Assembly: GCF_037300705.1 (NCBI RefSeq)
Contig: NZ_CP147776.1
Location: forward strand, 1,550,001-1,614,000
Reading direction: 5' to 3'
From: Massilia sp. W12
GTDB lineage: Bacteria; Pseudomonadota; Gammaproteobacteria; Burkholderiales; Burkholderiaceae_D
DNA length: 64,000 nt
Shown here: piece by piece, positions 51,801-60,251 of the stretch
How the letters are laid out: the number at the start of each line of letters is the position of its first letter
Numbering within the stretch: the stretch's first letter is position 1
Program-made: the position numbers and the translations under genes
Notes under the pieces: model-generated
The model's database searches: none
The model's input: the letters and a program-made list of their open reading frames with translations, nothing else
What the model was told of the DNA's origin: nothing

Positions 51801-53237
51801 ATGCCAGAGGTCGCCTCAGAACTGGTGATGGCTGATCCCTTCCACCGCGCCGCCCTGCGCAATGCGCAAACCCAGATGCAGTATTTGCAAGCCGAGCAGC
51901 AGTTTTACCGGCGCATGCTGCACATGATGGAAGGCGAGTGGCAAGGCTTTGTCAGCGCCGGCAGCGCCATCGAGCTGGACGGGACGCCGGCGGCCAGCCC
52001 AGCCGCGCCGGCCAGCCCGGTGCTGTTTGACTTGGCGCAATTGATTGAGCTGACCGATGGCTCCGTGGCCAAGGTCTTAGGGCCGGATTACGCCGAAGCC
52101 GACAGCTATCCAATCCGCACCCGCATGCCATCGCCGCCGTATATGTTCGCTTCGCGCATTACCGCAATGTCAGCGCAACAAGGCAAGCTGGAGCCATGCT
52201 TTGTCGAATGGGAATGTGATTTGCCGGCGGACGCCTGGTATATCTGCAATCAGCGCGTGCCGGCCTTCGTCGCGCTGGAGTCTTCGCACGCCATGATTGT
52301 AGCCTTCACCGTGATTGGTTGCGATCAATTATTCAAGGGTGAATTGCGTTACCGCGCGGTCGATAGCCAAACCACGGTGTATGGCGAGATGCCGCGCGCC
52401 GGCGACGTGCTGCGCGGCCGGGTGGATATCAAATCCTTCCTGCGGGTTGGCCGCAACATCCTCATCACCTATGAATTCCTGTGCTATGTCGGGACGCGTC
52501 TGGTGTTTAAGCTGGAAGCCAATTCGGGCTTCTTCCTGCTCAAAGATCTGGAAAAATCAAAAGCCGTGAACACCGCGCCCTTCCTCAAAGTGACAGGGCC
52601 GAAAGACAGCTTCACGCCACCCCTGCGTTGCAGCAAAACAGCGTTTGATGCGCAAGATCTGGCGGCTTTGCAGGCGGGCGATTTTGTGCGCTGCTTCGGC
52701 CCCGATTATCACACTCCGCATGCCGCGCCGCTGTATGCGCCGGCGGCCAAAATGTTAGACCGTGTTGTCTCAGTGCAGGCGGATGGCGGCGTGTTTGGCT
52801 TGGGCGAAGTGGTGGGGGAAGTGGATATCGATCCCAATCACTGGGTGTTCCAGGCGCATTTCAAAAACGATCCGGTCATGCCCGGCACCTTCCTGGTGGA
52901 AGGCTGTGAGCAGCTGGTCAAGTTTTATCTGTGCTATCTGGGCCTGTACACCCAGCCGCACTTGACGCCGCACACCCTTACCGATCACCAATACAGCGCC
53001 AAATTCCGGGGTGAAGTGAAGTGTGAAGCCGAAACCCTGCGTTATCGCCTGACCTGTAAATCCATCCAGCGCAGCTATCTCGCTGATGGCCGTCTGGAAA
53101 AAGTGGCTTTGGTGTTCCTGGCGGAAATTATCTATCGCGGCAATGTGATTGGCGTGTGCGACAAGCTCGGCGCCGGTTTCGCCACCCAAACCATCGCCGC
53201 CACCGTGCCTTCGTCCACCGTCTTTTCCGAGGTATAA
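48825..53237 (+). CDS. PfaC/Zmn11-like protein, KS-CLF-DH-DH
   Basis: A 1470-residue partner of the iterative synthase. The first ketosynthase (about 1-440) is complete: Cys201 in DAACASALYA, His333 in ECHATGTPVGD, His370 in GNIGHMLTASG. The second (about 470-930) is a chain-length factor: the nucleophile site reads FLGSHENAAF with His667 where Cys would be, and the first His motif is replaced by EAGANLHDAQ. Two FabA-like hot-dog domains follow (about 1070-1250 and 1270-1450). The second has His1345 in QAHFKNDPVMPGTF. The equivalent place in the first (WYICNQRVPAFVALE) lacks the His, so it is probably inactive. Together with the PfaA-like protein it elongates and dehydrates the chain. It lies 144 bases after the previous stop. 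Confidence 0.92.
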   Translation: MEKIAIIGLGCLFPGAETPEQYWRNLLQRIDSCSELSSTDLDADPALYHHPQAGTPDKIGYSKNGHVRDFQFNAEGFKLPAEQLQALDPLFHWTLYAAQQALQDTRYGAPAHADVLARCGLIIGNIGMPTHAGKKLMHGFYQQVLEPYLQTLIERPDFHFHPTWQADGLSELNLKTVSHNATIAAQALGLGGPCFALDAACASALYAIQMASYYLQTGKADMMLAGAVCRADHIYIDHGFNVLQAFPGDGESTPFDRESQGLKAGEGSSLIALKRYSDAVRDGDQIYGVIEAIGLSNDGGAKHILVPDVNGQLLALQRAYEGIARDVDYLECHATGTPVGDQVELASVESFFSGCAKRPLIGANKGNIGHMLTASGMASTLKVLLAMRHGVIPPTLHVQNMVPTPKGELGIQHIVRECSAWPQQGRLKRAGINAFGFGGVNGHMVLSEHDPHAAAPAATRPAQPFVNMAITGTAVLLADTDSNQGFIDTVQSGRSAMRALPRTRWLGLEGRHDLLAARGLQAAPVGGYLEKFEFDCKRFRLPPKVVGTHLLAHLSLMPTAERAFYDAGYVIDGKKRNIAVIVAGDIDYSCLRYQARNEMAWQVRDSLARCGITLTPAQVDALEKIAKDSMFPEPYPEGITGGIGNVAASRIAAHLKLDGPAFFLGSHENAAFKALELAQFMLAQELVEAVIVAGGSFAGGIENVLWADARADGHANSFGDGAGVMLLKREDHAQQAQDRVYAVIRALAIEHDNGADCQFAPQESVVARAAQRAFEQAPDCAGHVDYIEAGANLHDAQAAELAGLAAAYAAPRSGKAITIGSVSANYGNFAAAQGVLGIIKTAHCLYQAVLPAAAGWQLPASASAQTLLHAANASQAWPAPATGLRCAAINSLGIDRAYAHLLLQEPSASMRQMAKPAHSATDAGGMSLLTTVYTGREQTIPEMILNPANYALFGTQGPNADEFAAAYEAQYQAQKQSQPAAAQETDSTEPPLMPEVASELVMADPFHRAALRNAQTQMQYLQAEQQFYRRMLHMMEGEWQGFVSAGSAIELDGTPAASPAAPASPVLFDLAQLIELTDGSVAKVLGPDYAEADSYPIRTRMPSPPYMFASRITAMSAQQGKLEPCFVEWECDLPADAWYICNQRVPAFVALESSHAMIVAFTVIGCDQLFKGELRYRAVDSQTTVYGEMPRAGDVLRGRVDIKSFLRVGRNILITYEFLCYVGTRLVFKLEANSGFFLLKDLEKSKAVNTAPFLKVTGPKDSFTPPLRCSKTAFDAQDLAALQAGDFVRCFGPDYHTPHAAPLYAPAAKMLDRVVSVQADGGVFGLGEVVGEVDIDPNHWVFQAHFKNDPVMPGTFLVEGCEQLVKFYLCYLGLYTQPHLTPHTLTDHQYSAKFRGEVKCEAETLRYRLTCKSIQRSYLADGRLEKVALVFLAEIIYRGNVIGVCDKLGAGFATQTIAATVPSSTVFSEV

Positions 53238-53239
53238 AC

Positions 53240-56200
53240 TTGAACTCACTAAAATTAAGAGTGGCGACACGCTTTGCGCAAGCCCCCTATAAATGGCAAG
53301 CGCGCCATGCCTTGCAAGCGCAAAGCATGGCCCAAGCCCAAAGCGCCTTAGCGGATCTGAACAAGACTTTGCATGTCTTGGAGCATGCTTCGGGCGTGGT
53401 GCTGGAGGCTGGCGGCAGCATTAGTCAGGATGGCCATGTGGCCTGTCTGGGCGTGCTGCCGGCCTGCTCGCCGGAATCCTTCGGCGACCCCAGTTTCTTG
53501 CGTGAATATGGCGTGCGCTTTGCCTATTATGCCGGCGCAATGGCTGGCGGCATCGCTTCCGAAGAGATGGTGATTGCGCTCGGTTCGCGCCTGATCCTGA
53601 GTTCCTTTGGCGCCGGCGGCTTGAGCGTGGAAAGCGTGCGCAGTGCCATCCGCCGCATCAAAGAAGCCTTGCCGAATGGCCCTTACGCCATCAACCTGCT
53701 GCACAACCCCGGCCAGCCAGATTGGGAAATGGCGTGCGCCAAGCTGTTTATTGAGCAAGACGTGAAGGTGGTGGAAGCTTCGGCCTACATCAATCTGTCA
53801 CCGGCGATTGTGTATTACCGCCTCAGCGGCTTGAAACTGGGCGAGAACGATACTGTTTTGCGCCGCCATCGCGTCATCGCCAAGGTCTCGCGGCGCGAAG
53901 TGGCGCAGCACTTCCTGAAACCGGCGCCGGAAAAAATCGTGCGTCAATTATTGGCCGATGGTTTGATCACCGAGCAGCAGGCCAGCCTCGCCGCGCGCGT
54001 GCCCATGGCCGATGATATTACGGTTGAAGGCGATTCCGGCGGGCATACCGATAACGGCGTACTGAGCTGCATCTTCCGTTCCATCGTCGAATTGCGCGAT
54101 GAATTGAACCAGGCGCGTGTGGCGCAAGGTCTGGCCCCGCTGGCGGTGCGGATCGGCGCCGCCGGCGGCATCGGCAGCCCGCATGCCGTGCTGGCCGCGT
54201 TTGCCATGGGGGCCGCGTTTGTGGTGACAGGCTCGATCAATCAGGCATGCGTTGAAGCGGGCACTTCTTTGCAAGTGCGCCGCATGCTGGCCAAAGCCAC
54301 GATTCAAGACGTGGCCATGGCGCCATCGGCGGATATGTTTGAACTCGGGGCCAAGGTGCAAGTGCTCAAAGGCGGCACGATGTACGCCCTGCGGGCGCAA
54401 AAACTCTACAGCCTCTACAAGCAATACGACAGCATCGAACAAGTGCCGGCGGAAGAGCTGGCGAACCTGGAAAAAAACGTCTTCAAAAAATCCGTGGCCG
54501 AAGTCTGGGCCGAAACCGAAGCTTTCTTCGCCGCACGCGGCAATCTGGCCCCGATTACCGCCGCCAAGACCAGCGCGAAGAAAAAGATGGCCTTGATTTT
54601 CCAATGGTATCTGGGCAACTCCTCGCGCTGGGCGATTGCCGGCGACCCGGCGTTTGCCCTGGATTATCAAATCTGGTGCGGCGCGGCGATGGGCGCGGCC
54701 AATGAATGGCTCAAAGGCAGCGTATTTGAAGCCGTGGAACAGCGCCGCGTGGCGGATATCGCCTGTCAATTGATGACCGGCGCGGCCTACCTGAGCCGGG
54801 TACAAACCTTACAGCAACTGGGTGTGCTGATTCCAGACCAGTTGCGTCGCTATCAAGCCCGCGCCGAAGCCGGCGCGGAGGTGGATGGCGATGAAGCCGA
54901 ATTGGCTCAACAGCACCGCGCAGCAAATCTTGCTTCATCAACACAAGACTTATCTATCAACCAGAAAGAGACAGTAATCAAAATGGACGCAAAAACCAAA
55001 CTCTCCCTGACCAAATCAAAAGATTTCTACAAACAATGCTGGGACTTGCTGCCAGGCGGTACGCATTACAACTTTGGCGACCCGGAACGCCCGCTGGTGA
55101 TTCCTTTCAACCGTGGCCGCAACTCACGCGTATGGGATCTGGATGGCAATGAACATCTGGATTTGTTCTGCAAATTCGGCGCCCTGTTCGTTGGTCATCA
55201 CAATCAGCAATACAACGAATCCCTCATCAAGTACATGGAAAAAGTCACCTCGGTGGACACCTGTGACTTGGAAGTCGAAGTCTGCTCGCAAATGATCAAG
55301 CACATTCCCTGTGCGGAAATGGTGCGCTTTTGCTTAAGCGGCACGGAAGCGGTGCAAAACGCCTTGCGTCTGGCGCGCGGCTTCACCGGCAAAAACCGCT
55401 TCATCCGCTTCCACGGCCACTACCATGGCAACGCCGATAACATCATGGGCTGGCGCAAAAAGAAAGACCTCAGCTTCCCGGTGCCGGAACAATTCAAAGG
55501 CGATTTGTTAGACACCCTGGGCCGCTCCGGCAGCTTGCTGGAAGACCAATCTTTCATGCTGCCCTGGAATGATATTCAAGCGCTGGAAGCCACCATCGAG
55601 CGCTACCACGGCGAAATCGCCGCTGTGCTGATGGAGCCGATTTGTATTAACGGCGGCGGCATCATGCCGCGCGAAGGGTATCTGGAACGCGCCAAAGAAA
55701 TCTGCGAAAAATACAATATCGTCTTGATTTTTGATGAAATCATCACCGGCGTGCGTCTTGGCCTGTCCGGCGCGCAAGGCATTCTGGGCGTGACCCCGCA
55801 CTTGTCCACCTTCGGCAAAGCCCTGGGCGGCGGCTCAATGCCGATCTCGGCCATCGCAGGCCGGCGCGACATCATGGATTTGTATTCGCGCGGCAAAGTG
55901 ATTCACGCCGGCACCTTCAACGGTTATCCGCTCGGCCTGGCCGCCATCAAAGCCACCTTCGATCTGATCGAACAAGATCCGGGTTGCTACGAGCGCATGG
56001 CCGGCTTCACCCAGCAAATCTCCGACATCTTCGTGCAAGCCGCCAACGCCAATGATCTGCCGCTGGTGGTGCAGGGCATGCCGACCGCCCTGGTGTATCA
56101 CTCCCAGGAAACCCCGGTTGACTTCTCCGAAGGCTATAGCGACAAGGTGAAATTCTGCGACATCATCATCCGCGAAATTTCCAAGCGCTACGGGATTCAA

Positions 56201-56341
56201 TTCTCGCCTCTGTCGCGTATGTATTCCAACTTGCTGATGAACCAATCGGACGTGAGCTTCTTTGAAGAGCGCATCTATGACGCGATGGCGAATGCCAAAC
56301 AAGTCATCGACATCACTTTTAAAGAAGGGATGGCGGCGTGA
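53240..56341 (+). CDS. PfaD-like enoyl reductase fused to class III aminotransferase (Zmn12-like)
   Basis: A 1033-residue fusion. Residues 1-545 are a PfaD/2-nitropropane dioxygenase-like FMN enoyl reductase (VLEHASGVVLEAGGSISQDG, SSFGAGGLSVESVR, GDSGGHTDNGVLSC, AGGIGSPHAVLAAFAMGAAF). A polar linker (about 545-585) leads to a class III PLP aminotransferase similar to glutamate-1-semialdehyde aminomutase: HGHYHGNADNIMGW, IFDEIITGVRLGLSG with the PLP-ring Asp, and Lys860 in FGKALGGGSMPIS as Schiff-base residue. Such a fusion would reduce enoyl intermediates and transaminate keto groups on the carrier, as proposed for polyamine parts of zeamines. It starts at TTG 53240, two bases after the previous stop, with CCGAGGT upstream. 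An internal ATG at 54985 could give a separate aminotransferase, but the frame is open throughout. Confidence 0.9.
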   Translation: MNSLKLRVATRFAQAPYKWQARHALQAQSMAQAQSALADLNKTLHVLEHASGVVLEAGGSISQDGHVACLGVLPACSPESFGDPSFLREYGVRFAYYAGAMAGGIASEEMVIALGSRLILSSFGAGGLSVESVRSAIRRIKEALPNGPYAINLLHNPGQPDWEMACAKLFIEQDVKVVEASAYINLSPAIVYYRLSGLKLGENDTVLRRHRVIAKVSRREVAQHFLKPAPEKIVRQLLADGLITEQQASLAARVPMADDITVEGDSGGHTDNGVLSCIFRSIVELRDELNQARVAQGLAPLAVRIGAAGGIGSPHAVLAAFAMGAAFVVTGSINQACVEAGTSLQVRRMLAKATIQDVAMAPSADMFELGAKVQVLKGGTMYALRAQKLYSLYKQYDSIEQVPAEELANLEKNVFKKSVAEVWAETEAFFAARGNLAPITAAKTSAKKKMALIFQWYLGNSSRWAIAGDPAFALDYQIWCGAAMGAANEWLKGSVFEAVEQRRVADIACQLMTGAAYLSRVQTLQQLGVLIPDQLRRYQARAEAGAEVDGDEAELAQQHRAANLASSTQDLSINQKETVIKMDAKTKLSLTKSKDFYKQCWDLLPGGTHYNFGDPERPLVIPFNRGRNSRVWDLDGNEHLDLFCKFGALFVGHHNQQYNESLIKYMEKVTSVDTCDLEVEVCSQMIKHIPCAEMVRFCLSGTEAVQNALRLARGFTGKNRFIRFHGHYHGNADNIMGWRKKKDLSFPVPEQFKGDLLDTLGRSGSLLEDQSFMLPWNDIQALEATIERYHGEIAAVLMEPICINGGGIMPREGYLERAKEICEKYNIVLIFDEIITGVRLGLSGAQGILGVTPHLSTFGKALGGGSMPISAIAGRRDIMDLYSRGKVIHAGTFNGYPLGLAAIKATFDLIEQDPGCYERMAGFTQQISDIFVQAANANDLPLVVQGMPTALVYHSQETPVDFSEGYSDKVKFCDIIIREISKRYGIQFSPLSRMYSNLLMNQSDVSFFEERIYDAMANAKQVIDITFKEGMAA

Positions 56342-57105
56342 CGCAACAAATAGCCGTAGTCACCGGAGCCGGCGGCGGCTTCGGCGCTGCGATCACCCAG
56401 GCATTGCTCGATGTGGGCTATGCGGTGGCGGCCACAGATTTAAACGCGCAAGCCTTGCACGACTTGCGCGCGCATCTGCAACAGCACCCGCGTCTGTCCA
56501 CCTTTGAGATGGATGTCACCGACGCCGCCAGTGTCGAACAGGCGGCGCAGGCGATCAGCCAGTCTATGGATGGCGTCATCACCGTACTGGTGAATAACGC
56601 CGGCATTATCGGCCGCGCCTATTGCATCGCTGAAAAGAGCATCGATTTGTCGCGCCAGGTGATCGACGTCAATCTCACCGGGGCCTTTAATTGCACCGCC
56701 GTATTCTCGCGCTATATGGCGAGAAACAAGTATGGGCGGATTGTGAATATCGCCTCGGTGGCCGGCATCTGGGGTGCGGCAGGCGGGGCCGCCTATGCCG
56801 CCTCGAAAGCGGGCCTGATCAAAGCGTCTGAATCCTGGGCGCGCGAACTCGGCCCCTTGAATATCAGCGTCACAGCAGTCGCGCCCGGCATTTGCAAGAC
56901 CAATATGCTCAACAAATTCGTTGACGAAGAGGCGCAGATGTCAGCCGATGAAGCCAAATTGGTGAAGTCGATTGTTCCGGTCGGGCGCTGGGGCACGCCG
57001 GACGATGTGGCCGAAGTCGTCACCTTCCTGGCGACGTGCAAAACCAATTATCTGAATGCCGCCGTGATTGCGATGGATGGCGGGATGCGGGTCGGCACGC
57101 TGTAG
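56338..57105 (+). CDS. FabG-like short-chain dehydrogenase/reductase (Zmn13-like)
   Basis: A 255-residue classical SDR. The NAD(P) motif VVTGAGGGFG is at 8-16, then NNAG near 88, the catalytic Ser in NIASVAG, and Tyr153-Lys157 in AAYAASKAG. The C-terminal MDGGMRVGTL is usual for 3-oxoacyl-ACP reductases. It probably reduces a beta-keto intermediate in trans or the released aldehyde/ketone. The GTG start overlaps the preceding TGA (GTGA), indicating translational coupling. The 156-base gap after it contains no gene. Confidence 0.93.
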   Translation: MTQQIAVVTGAGGGFGAAITQALLDVGYAVAATDLNAQALHDLRAHLQQHPRLSTFEMDVTDAASVEQAAQAISQSMDGVITVLVNNAGIIGRAYCIAEKSIDLSRQVIDVNLTGAFNCTAVFSRYMARNKYGRIVNIASVAGIWGAAGGAAYAASKAGLIKASESWARELGPLNISVTAVAPGICKTNMLNKFVDEEAQMSADEAKLVKSIVPVGRWGTPDDVAEVVTFLATCKTNYLNAAVIAMDGGMRVGTL

Positions 57106-57261
57106 CAGGGGGCGAAAAGCCGGCTTGCGCGGCGCAATATCTGCGCCGCGCGCCAGGTTTTTTCTGAGTCCGACAGGCTCTCAGGCGGGCACAAATTGAT
57201 GGCCTGGCGTGCAGCGCAGCCAGGCCCACCATACACCAAGGGATTTGCGGGAGAAGTGAAA

Positions 57262-58548
57262 ATGAATCAGATGGCGGATACCAGCCTGAAAAATGTGTTG
57301 TTGACCGGGGCGACGGGCGTGCTGGGCGGCCGTTTGCTGCAGGAACTGTTATTAAGCACCCAATGCAATGTGCACTGTCTGGTGCGCGCCAAAGATGAGG
57401 CGCAAGGCTTGGAGCGGATTAAAGAAGTGTTGTTTGCGTATGACGAAGCGGGCCTGCTGAGCAATCAGGTGAACCGGATACGTCCTGTTCTGGGCGATGT
57501 CAGCCAGCCGCAATTCGGTTTGCAAGACAGCCTGTACCGCGATCTGGCCGGGCTTTGCGATATGGCCATGCACTGCGCGGCAAACGTCAGCCTGGTCGCT
57601 TCATACGCCAAAATTGCGCCGGTGAATGTCGGCGGCGTGGCCAATGTCATCGAGTTTTGCCTGGCCGCGCGCGCATCCCTGATGTACACCTCCAGCTTCA
57701 GTATGACCGGGGACAAACTGTATGAACCCGGCTTTGTGTTGAAAGAAAGCGATCTGGATGTCGGCCAGGGTTTTGAAGACATGGCTTACGAGCGCTCCAA
57801 ATACGATGCCGAGCAATTGGTGCATGCCGCCAGCGCGCGCGGTCTGGACTGGGTGATTGTGCGTCCCGGCAATATCTGGGGCGACAGCGTGACAGGTTGC
57901 TACCCGCTCAAACAGACCAAGGTAAAAGGCATTTACTATGAAATGCTGAAATCCCTGGTGGAAACCGGCTTGAGTTTCCCCTCCGATGAAGATTTTGATA
58001 TCACACCGGTGGATTATGTCGCCAAGGCGTCCCTGTTTGCGATGCTGAACTTGCCGGCCACCCGTCACTGCACCTACAACTTAACCAATCCTGCGCCGAT
58101 TACCTATAACGATATCGTGCAGCAAATGCGCCGCTTTGGTTATCGGATCGATGAAATCGACACCAAACGCTATTTTGAAGCGGTTCAGGAAGGCCGCATG
58201 ATGCGCGCCGGCAAACCCTACCGCTCGACCTTCACCGATTTGATGGCGATTTTCTACGACGGCAGCGATTGCAAAGAAGCCGCGAAATACGACACCAGCA
58301 AGATCGAGGCCTTGTTATCCGGCAGCAATATCACTTGCCATGCATGCGATCACAACTTGATGCAGCGCTATCTGGATTACGCCATCAAGTGCGAATTCCT
58401 GGCGCCGCCGAAAGACCAATTCCCGCTGGCGCAGATCAGTGATGCCTCAGTGCGCGGCGGCGGCTATATGGAAAGCCTGTACGACGCCGATCTGAGCCAA
58501 TTAAAACAACTGAGCGAGGCCACGCATGCCGCTAGCAGAACTGCTTGA
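57262..58548 (+). CDS. Thioester reductase (NAD-dependent, Zmn14-like)
   Basis: A 428-residue extended-SDR of the thioester-reductase family. NVLLTGATGVLGGRLLQ at 11-27 has the dinucleotide motif TGATGVLG. ALYTSSF-like LMYTSSFSMTGD contains the catalytic Ser/Thr, and YERSKYDAEQ has Tyr-x-x-x-Lys. RPGNIWGDSVTGCYP follows. Such domains release carrier-bound chains by NADPH reduction to an aldehyde, which a transaminase can convert to a terminal amine. It is encoded as a free-standing protein, fitting a role in ending the polyketide stage. ATG 57262 has GGGAGA upstream. It shares 23 bases with the next gene. Confidence 0.9.
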   Translation: MNQMADTSLKNVLLTGATGVLGGRLLQELLLSTQCNVHCLVRAKDEAQGLERIKEVLFAYDEAGLLSNQVNRIRPVLGDVSQPQFGLQDSLYRDLAGLCDMAMHCAANVSLVASYAKIAPVNVGGVANVIEFCLAARASLMYTSSFSMTGDKLYEPGFVLKESDLDVGQGFEDMAYERSKYDAEQLVHAASARGLDWVIVRPGNIWGDSVTGCYPLKQTKVKGIYYEMLKSLVETGLSFPSDEDFDITPVDYVAKASLFAMLNLPATRHCTYNLTNPAPITYNDIVQQMRRFGYRIDEIDTKRYFEAVQEGRMMRAGKPYRSTFTDLMAIFYDGSDCKEAAKYDTSKIEALLSGSNITCHACDHNLMQRYLDYAIKCEFLAPPKDQFPLAQISDASVRGGGYMESLYDADLSQLKQLSEATHAASRTA

Positions 58549-59338
58549 AGCGATTGCCAGCGACCCCGAGCTGTCGCAATGGCTGGATGAGGCGATGGAC
58601 GAGGCCATCGACGAGATGTTTGAAGATGAGGCTGAAAAAGAGGCGAAGAAAGCGTTGCGCAAGGCCGGCCAGCAAGAGGCCGACAGCATGGATGCGCCCG
58701 CCGGGGCGCAGCTGCGTTTGCAATACCGCCTGATCAACAACGGCGATCAAGTCGGCACACTGGAAACCTGGCGCAGCACGCGCGAAGAGGGCGGCCAGGC
58801 AAACCTCTTGCAGCAACACCGTTTGCGCATCCACAGCGAAGGCTTTCTCTTCAGCTACCGGCTGGATGCGGATGAAAAAATGTTGATTGCGCCGGATGGT
58901 CTGCGCAATTACATCAATTCCGCCAAAGAAGATGGCGAGCGCAGCAGCATCGTGGCCGGTCTGGATGCGGGCGTGATGAAGCTGCGCCTGGAAGAAGACG
59001 GGGTCAAGCAATACCGCTTCCAGCAAAGCGAATATGACGCCACCTCAGAAGACGCGGCGCAAGTTTTCTTAGCCGGCGGCCAGAGCGAAGCGGTAATGCG
59101 GGTGTTGGATCTGGAGCACGCCAAAATCGATCAGATCCGCTATCACCGTCTGCCTGACGAAACCCTGGAGCTGGCCGGTCAACGCTTTCAGACGCGCGTG
59201 CTGAGTTTTGCATCAACACTGCGCAAAGCCTCAGGCCGGCAATGGTATGCGGCGCACAGCACAGGCGATGTGCTGGTGCGCGAATACAGCCAGGAGCCGG
59301 GCGAGAAAAACGAATGCATCTTGCAGCAGTGGATGTAA
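58526..59338 (+). CDS. Unrecognised 270-aa protein, possibly DUF6134/DUF3108-like, coupled to thioester reductase
   Basis: A 270-residue protein with no signal peptide. The first 50 residues are highly acidic and helical (LDEAMDEAIDEMFEDEAEKE). The rest is beta-rich (LRLQYRLINNGDQVGTLETW, LLQQHRLRIHSEGFLFSYRL, FQTRVLSFASTLRKASGRQW, then WYAAHSTGDVLVREYS). The strand pattern with a late WY…TGDVLVR element reminds me of DUF6134/DUF3108 beta-barrels that bind a lipid-like ligand; this match is weak. It overlaps the thioester reductase gene by 23 bases and is followed after 33 bases by the omega-amidase gene, so it is surely co-expressed. I do not recall a counterpart in zeamine clusters. Possibly a chaperone or binding protein for the acyl-polyamine chain. 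Confidence 0.7.
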   Translation: MPLAELLEAIASDPELSQWLDEAMDEAIDEMFEDEAEKEAKKALRKAGQQEADSMDAPAGAQLRLQYRLINNGDQVGTLETWRSTREEGGQANLLQQHRLRIHSEGFLFSYRLDADEKMLIAPDGLRNYINSAKEDGERSSIVAGLDAGVMKLRLEEDGVKQYRFQQSEYDATSEDAAQVFLAGGQSEAVMRVLDLEHAKIDQIRYHRLPDETLELAGQRFQTRVLSFASTLRKASGRQWYAAHSTGDVLVREYSQEPGEKNECILQQWM

Positions 59339-59371
59339 GCAAAATCAGCAAAACATGAAGGGAAGAATGTG

Positions 59372-60166
59372 ATGGAAAACAATGTATCTCCGCAAGACCT
59401 GTGTTTGTCTTTTCTGCAAACCGATTTGGCCTGGGAAGCGCCGGCAGAAAACCTGCAGCGCTGCGAACAGCGCCTGCGCGATGTCGCAAACAGCCGGCTG
59501 ATCGTGCTGCCGGAAATGTTTACCACCGGCTTCACCATGAACCCGGCCAGCGTGGCGCAGACCATGGATGGCGAAGCGGTGCGCTGGATGCGCCGCACCG
59601 CTGCCGCCAAGGGCGCGGATGTGGTGGGCAGCGTGGTGATTGAAGAAGGCGGCAAGTATTTCAACCGCCTGATCTGGGCCAAAGCCGATGGCGGCTTGCA
59701 ACACTACGATAAAAAGCACTTATTCACCTTCGCCGGTGAAGACAAACACTACAGCCCAGGCCAGCAGCCTTTGATTGTGCCGATTCAAGGCTGGAATGTG
59801 GCGACCTTTATTTGCTTTGATTTGCGCTTCCCGGCCTGGTCGCGCAATCTCGATGGCAAATACGATCTGGCCTTGTATATCGCCAGCTGGCCGGAACGCC
59901 GCGCCAAACATTGGCAAGCCCTGTTGCAGGCGCGCGCGATTGAAAATCAAGCTTATGTGCTGGGCGTCAACCGTGTAGGCGTCGATGGCAATGGCATCAG
60001 CTATAGCGGCGATTCGATGTTGATCGACCCCTTGGGCGAAGTCTTATTCCATCAAAGTCATCAGGAATGCCTGCACAGCGCCACGCTGTCGCGCAGCTTG
60101 CTCGACGAGGTGCGCAGCAAATTCCCATTCTTAAAAGAAGCGGACCGCTTTGTCTTCAGCGCGTAA
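59372..60166 (+). CDS. Carbon-nitrogen hydrolase, omega-amidase (YafV/NitB)-like
   Basis: A 264-residue nitrilase-superfamily enzyme with the full catalytic triad: Glu48 in LPEMFTTGF, Lys114 in HYDKKHLF, Cys148 in FICFDLRFP. The MFTTGFTMN element is typical of YafV-type omega-amidases, which hydrolyse alpha-ketoglutaramate or related omega-amides. Within the cluster it may recycle a by-product of glutamine-dependent transamination or trim an amide of the product. The ATG at 59372 follows GAAGGGAAGA; the GTG three bases earlier is less likely. It stands 33 bases after the previous gene and 85 bases before the NRPS. Confidence 0.9.
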   Translation: MENNVSPQDLCLSFLQTDLAWEAPAENLQRCEQRLRDVANSRLIVLPEMFTTGFTMNPASVAQTMDGEAVRWMRRTAAAKGADVVGSVVIEEGGKYFNRLIWAKADGGLQHYDKKHLFTFAGEDKHYSPGQQPLIVPIQGWNVATFICFDLRFPAWSRNLDGKYDLALYIASWPERRAKHWQALLQARAIENQAYVLGVNRVGVDGNGISYSGDSMLIDPLGEVLFHQSHQECLHSATLSRSLLDEVRSKFPFLKEADRFVFSA

Positions 60167-60251
60167 TTGCCTGACAGAGCCAACTTAAATTGATCCCAGT
60201 GCTCCGGTGGCGGCGCATGCATTTGCAACAAATTTGATAAAGAAGTGTGGA

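Noticed and set aside
41523..53237. Omega-3 polyunsaturated fatty acid (EPA/DHA) synthase
   Set aside because: The single ACP, fused C-terminal DH, aminotransferase fusion, thioester reductase and NRPS do not fit an EPA/DHA pathway, and a PfaB-type gene is absent.
54985..56341. Separate aminotransferase gene starting at an internal ATG
   Set aside because: The frame is continuous with the upstream enoyl reductase through a linker, and an ER-aminotransferase fusion fits the recalled zeamine-type arrangement. Kept only as an alternative start.
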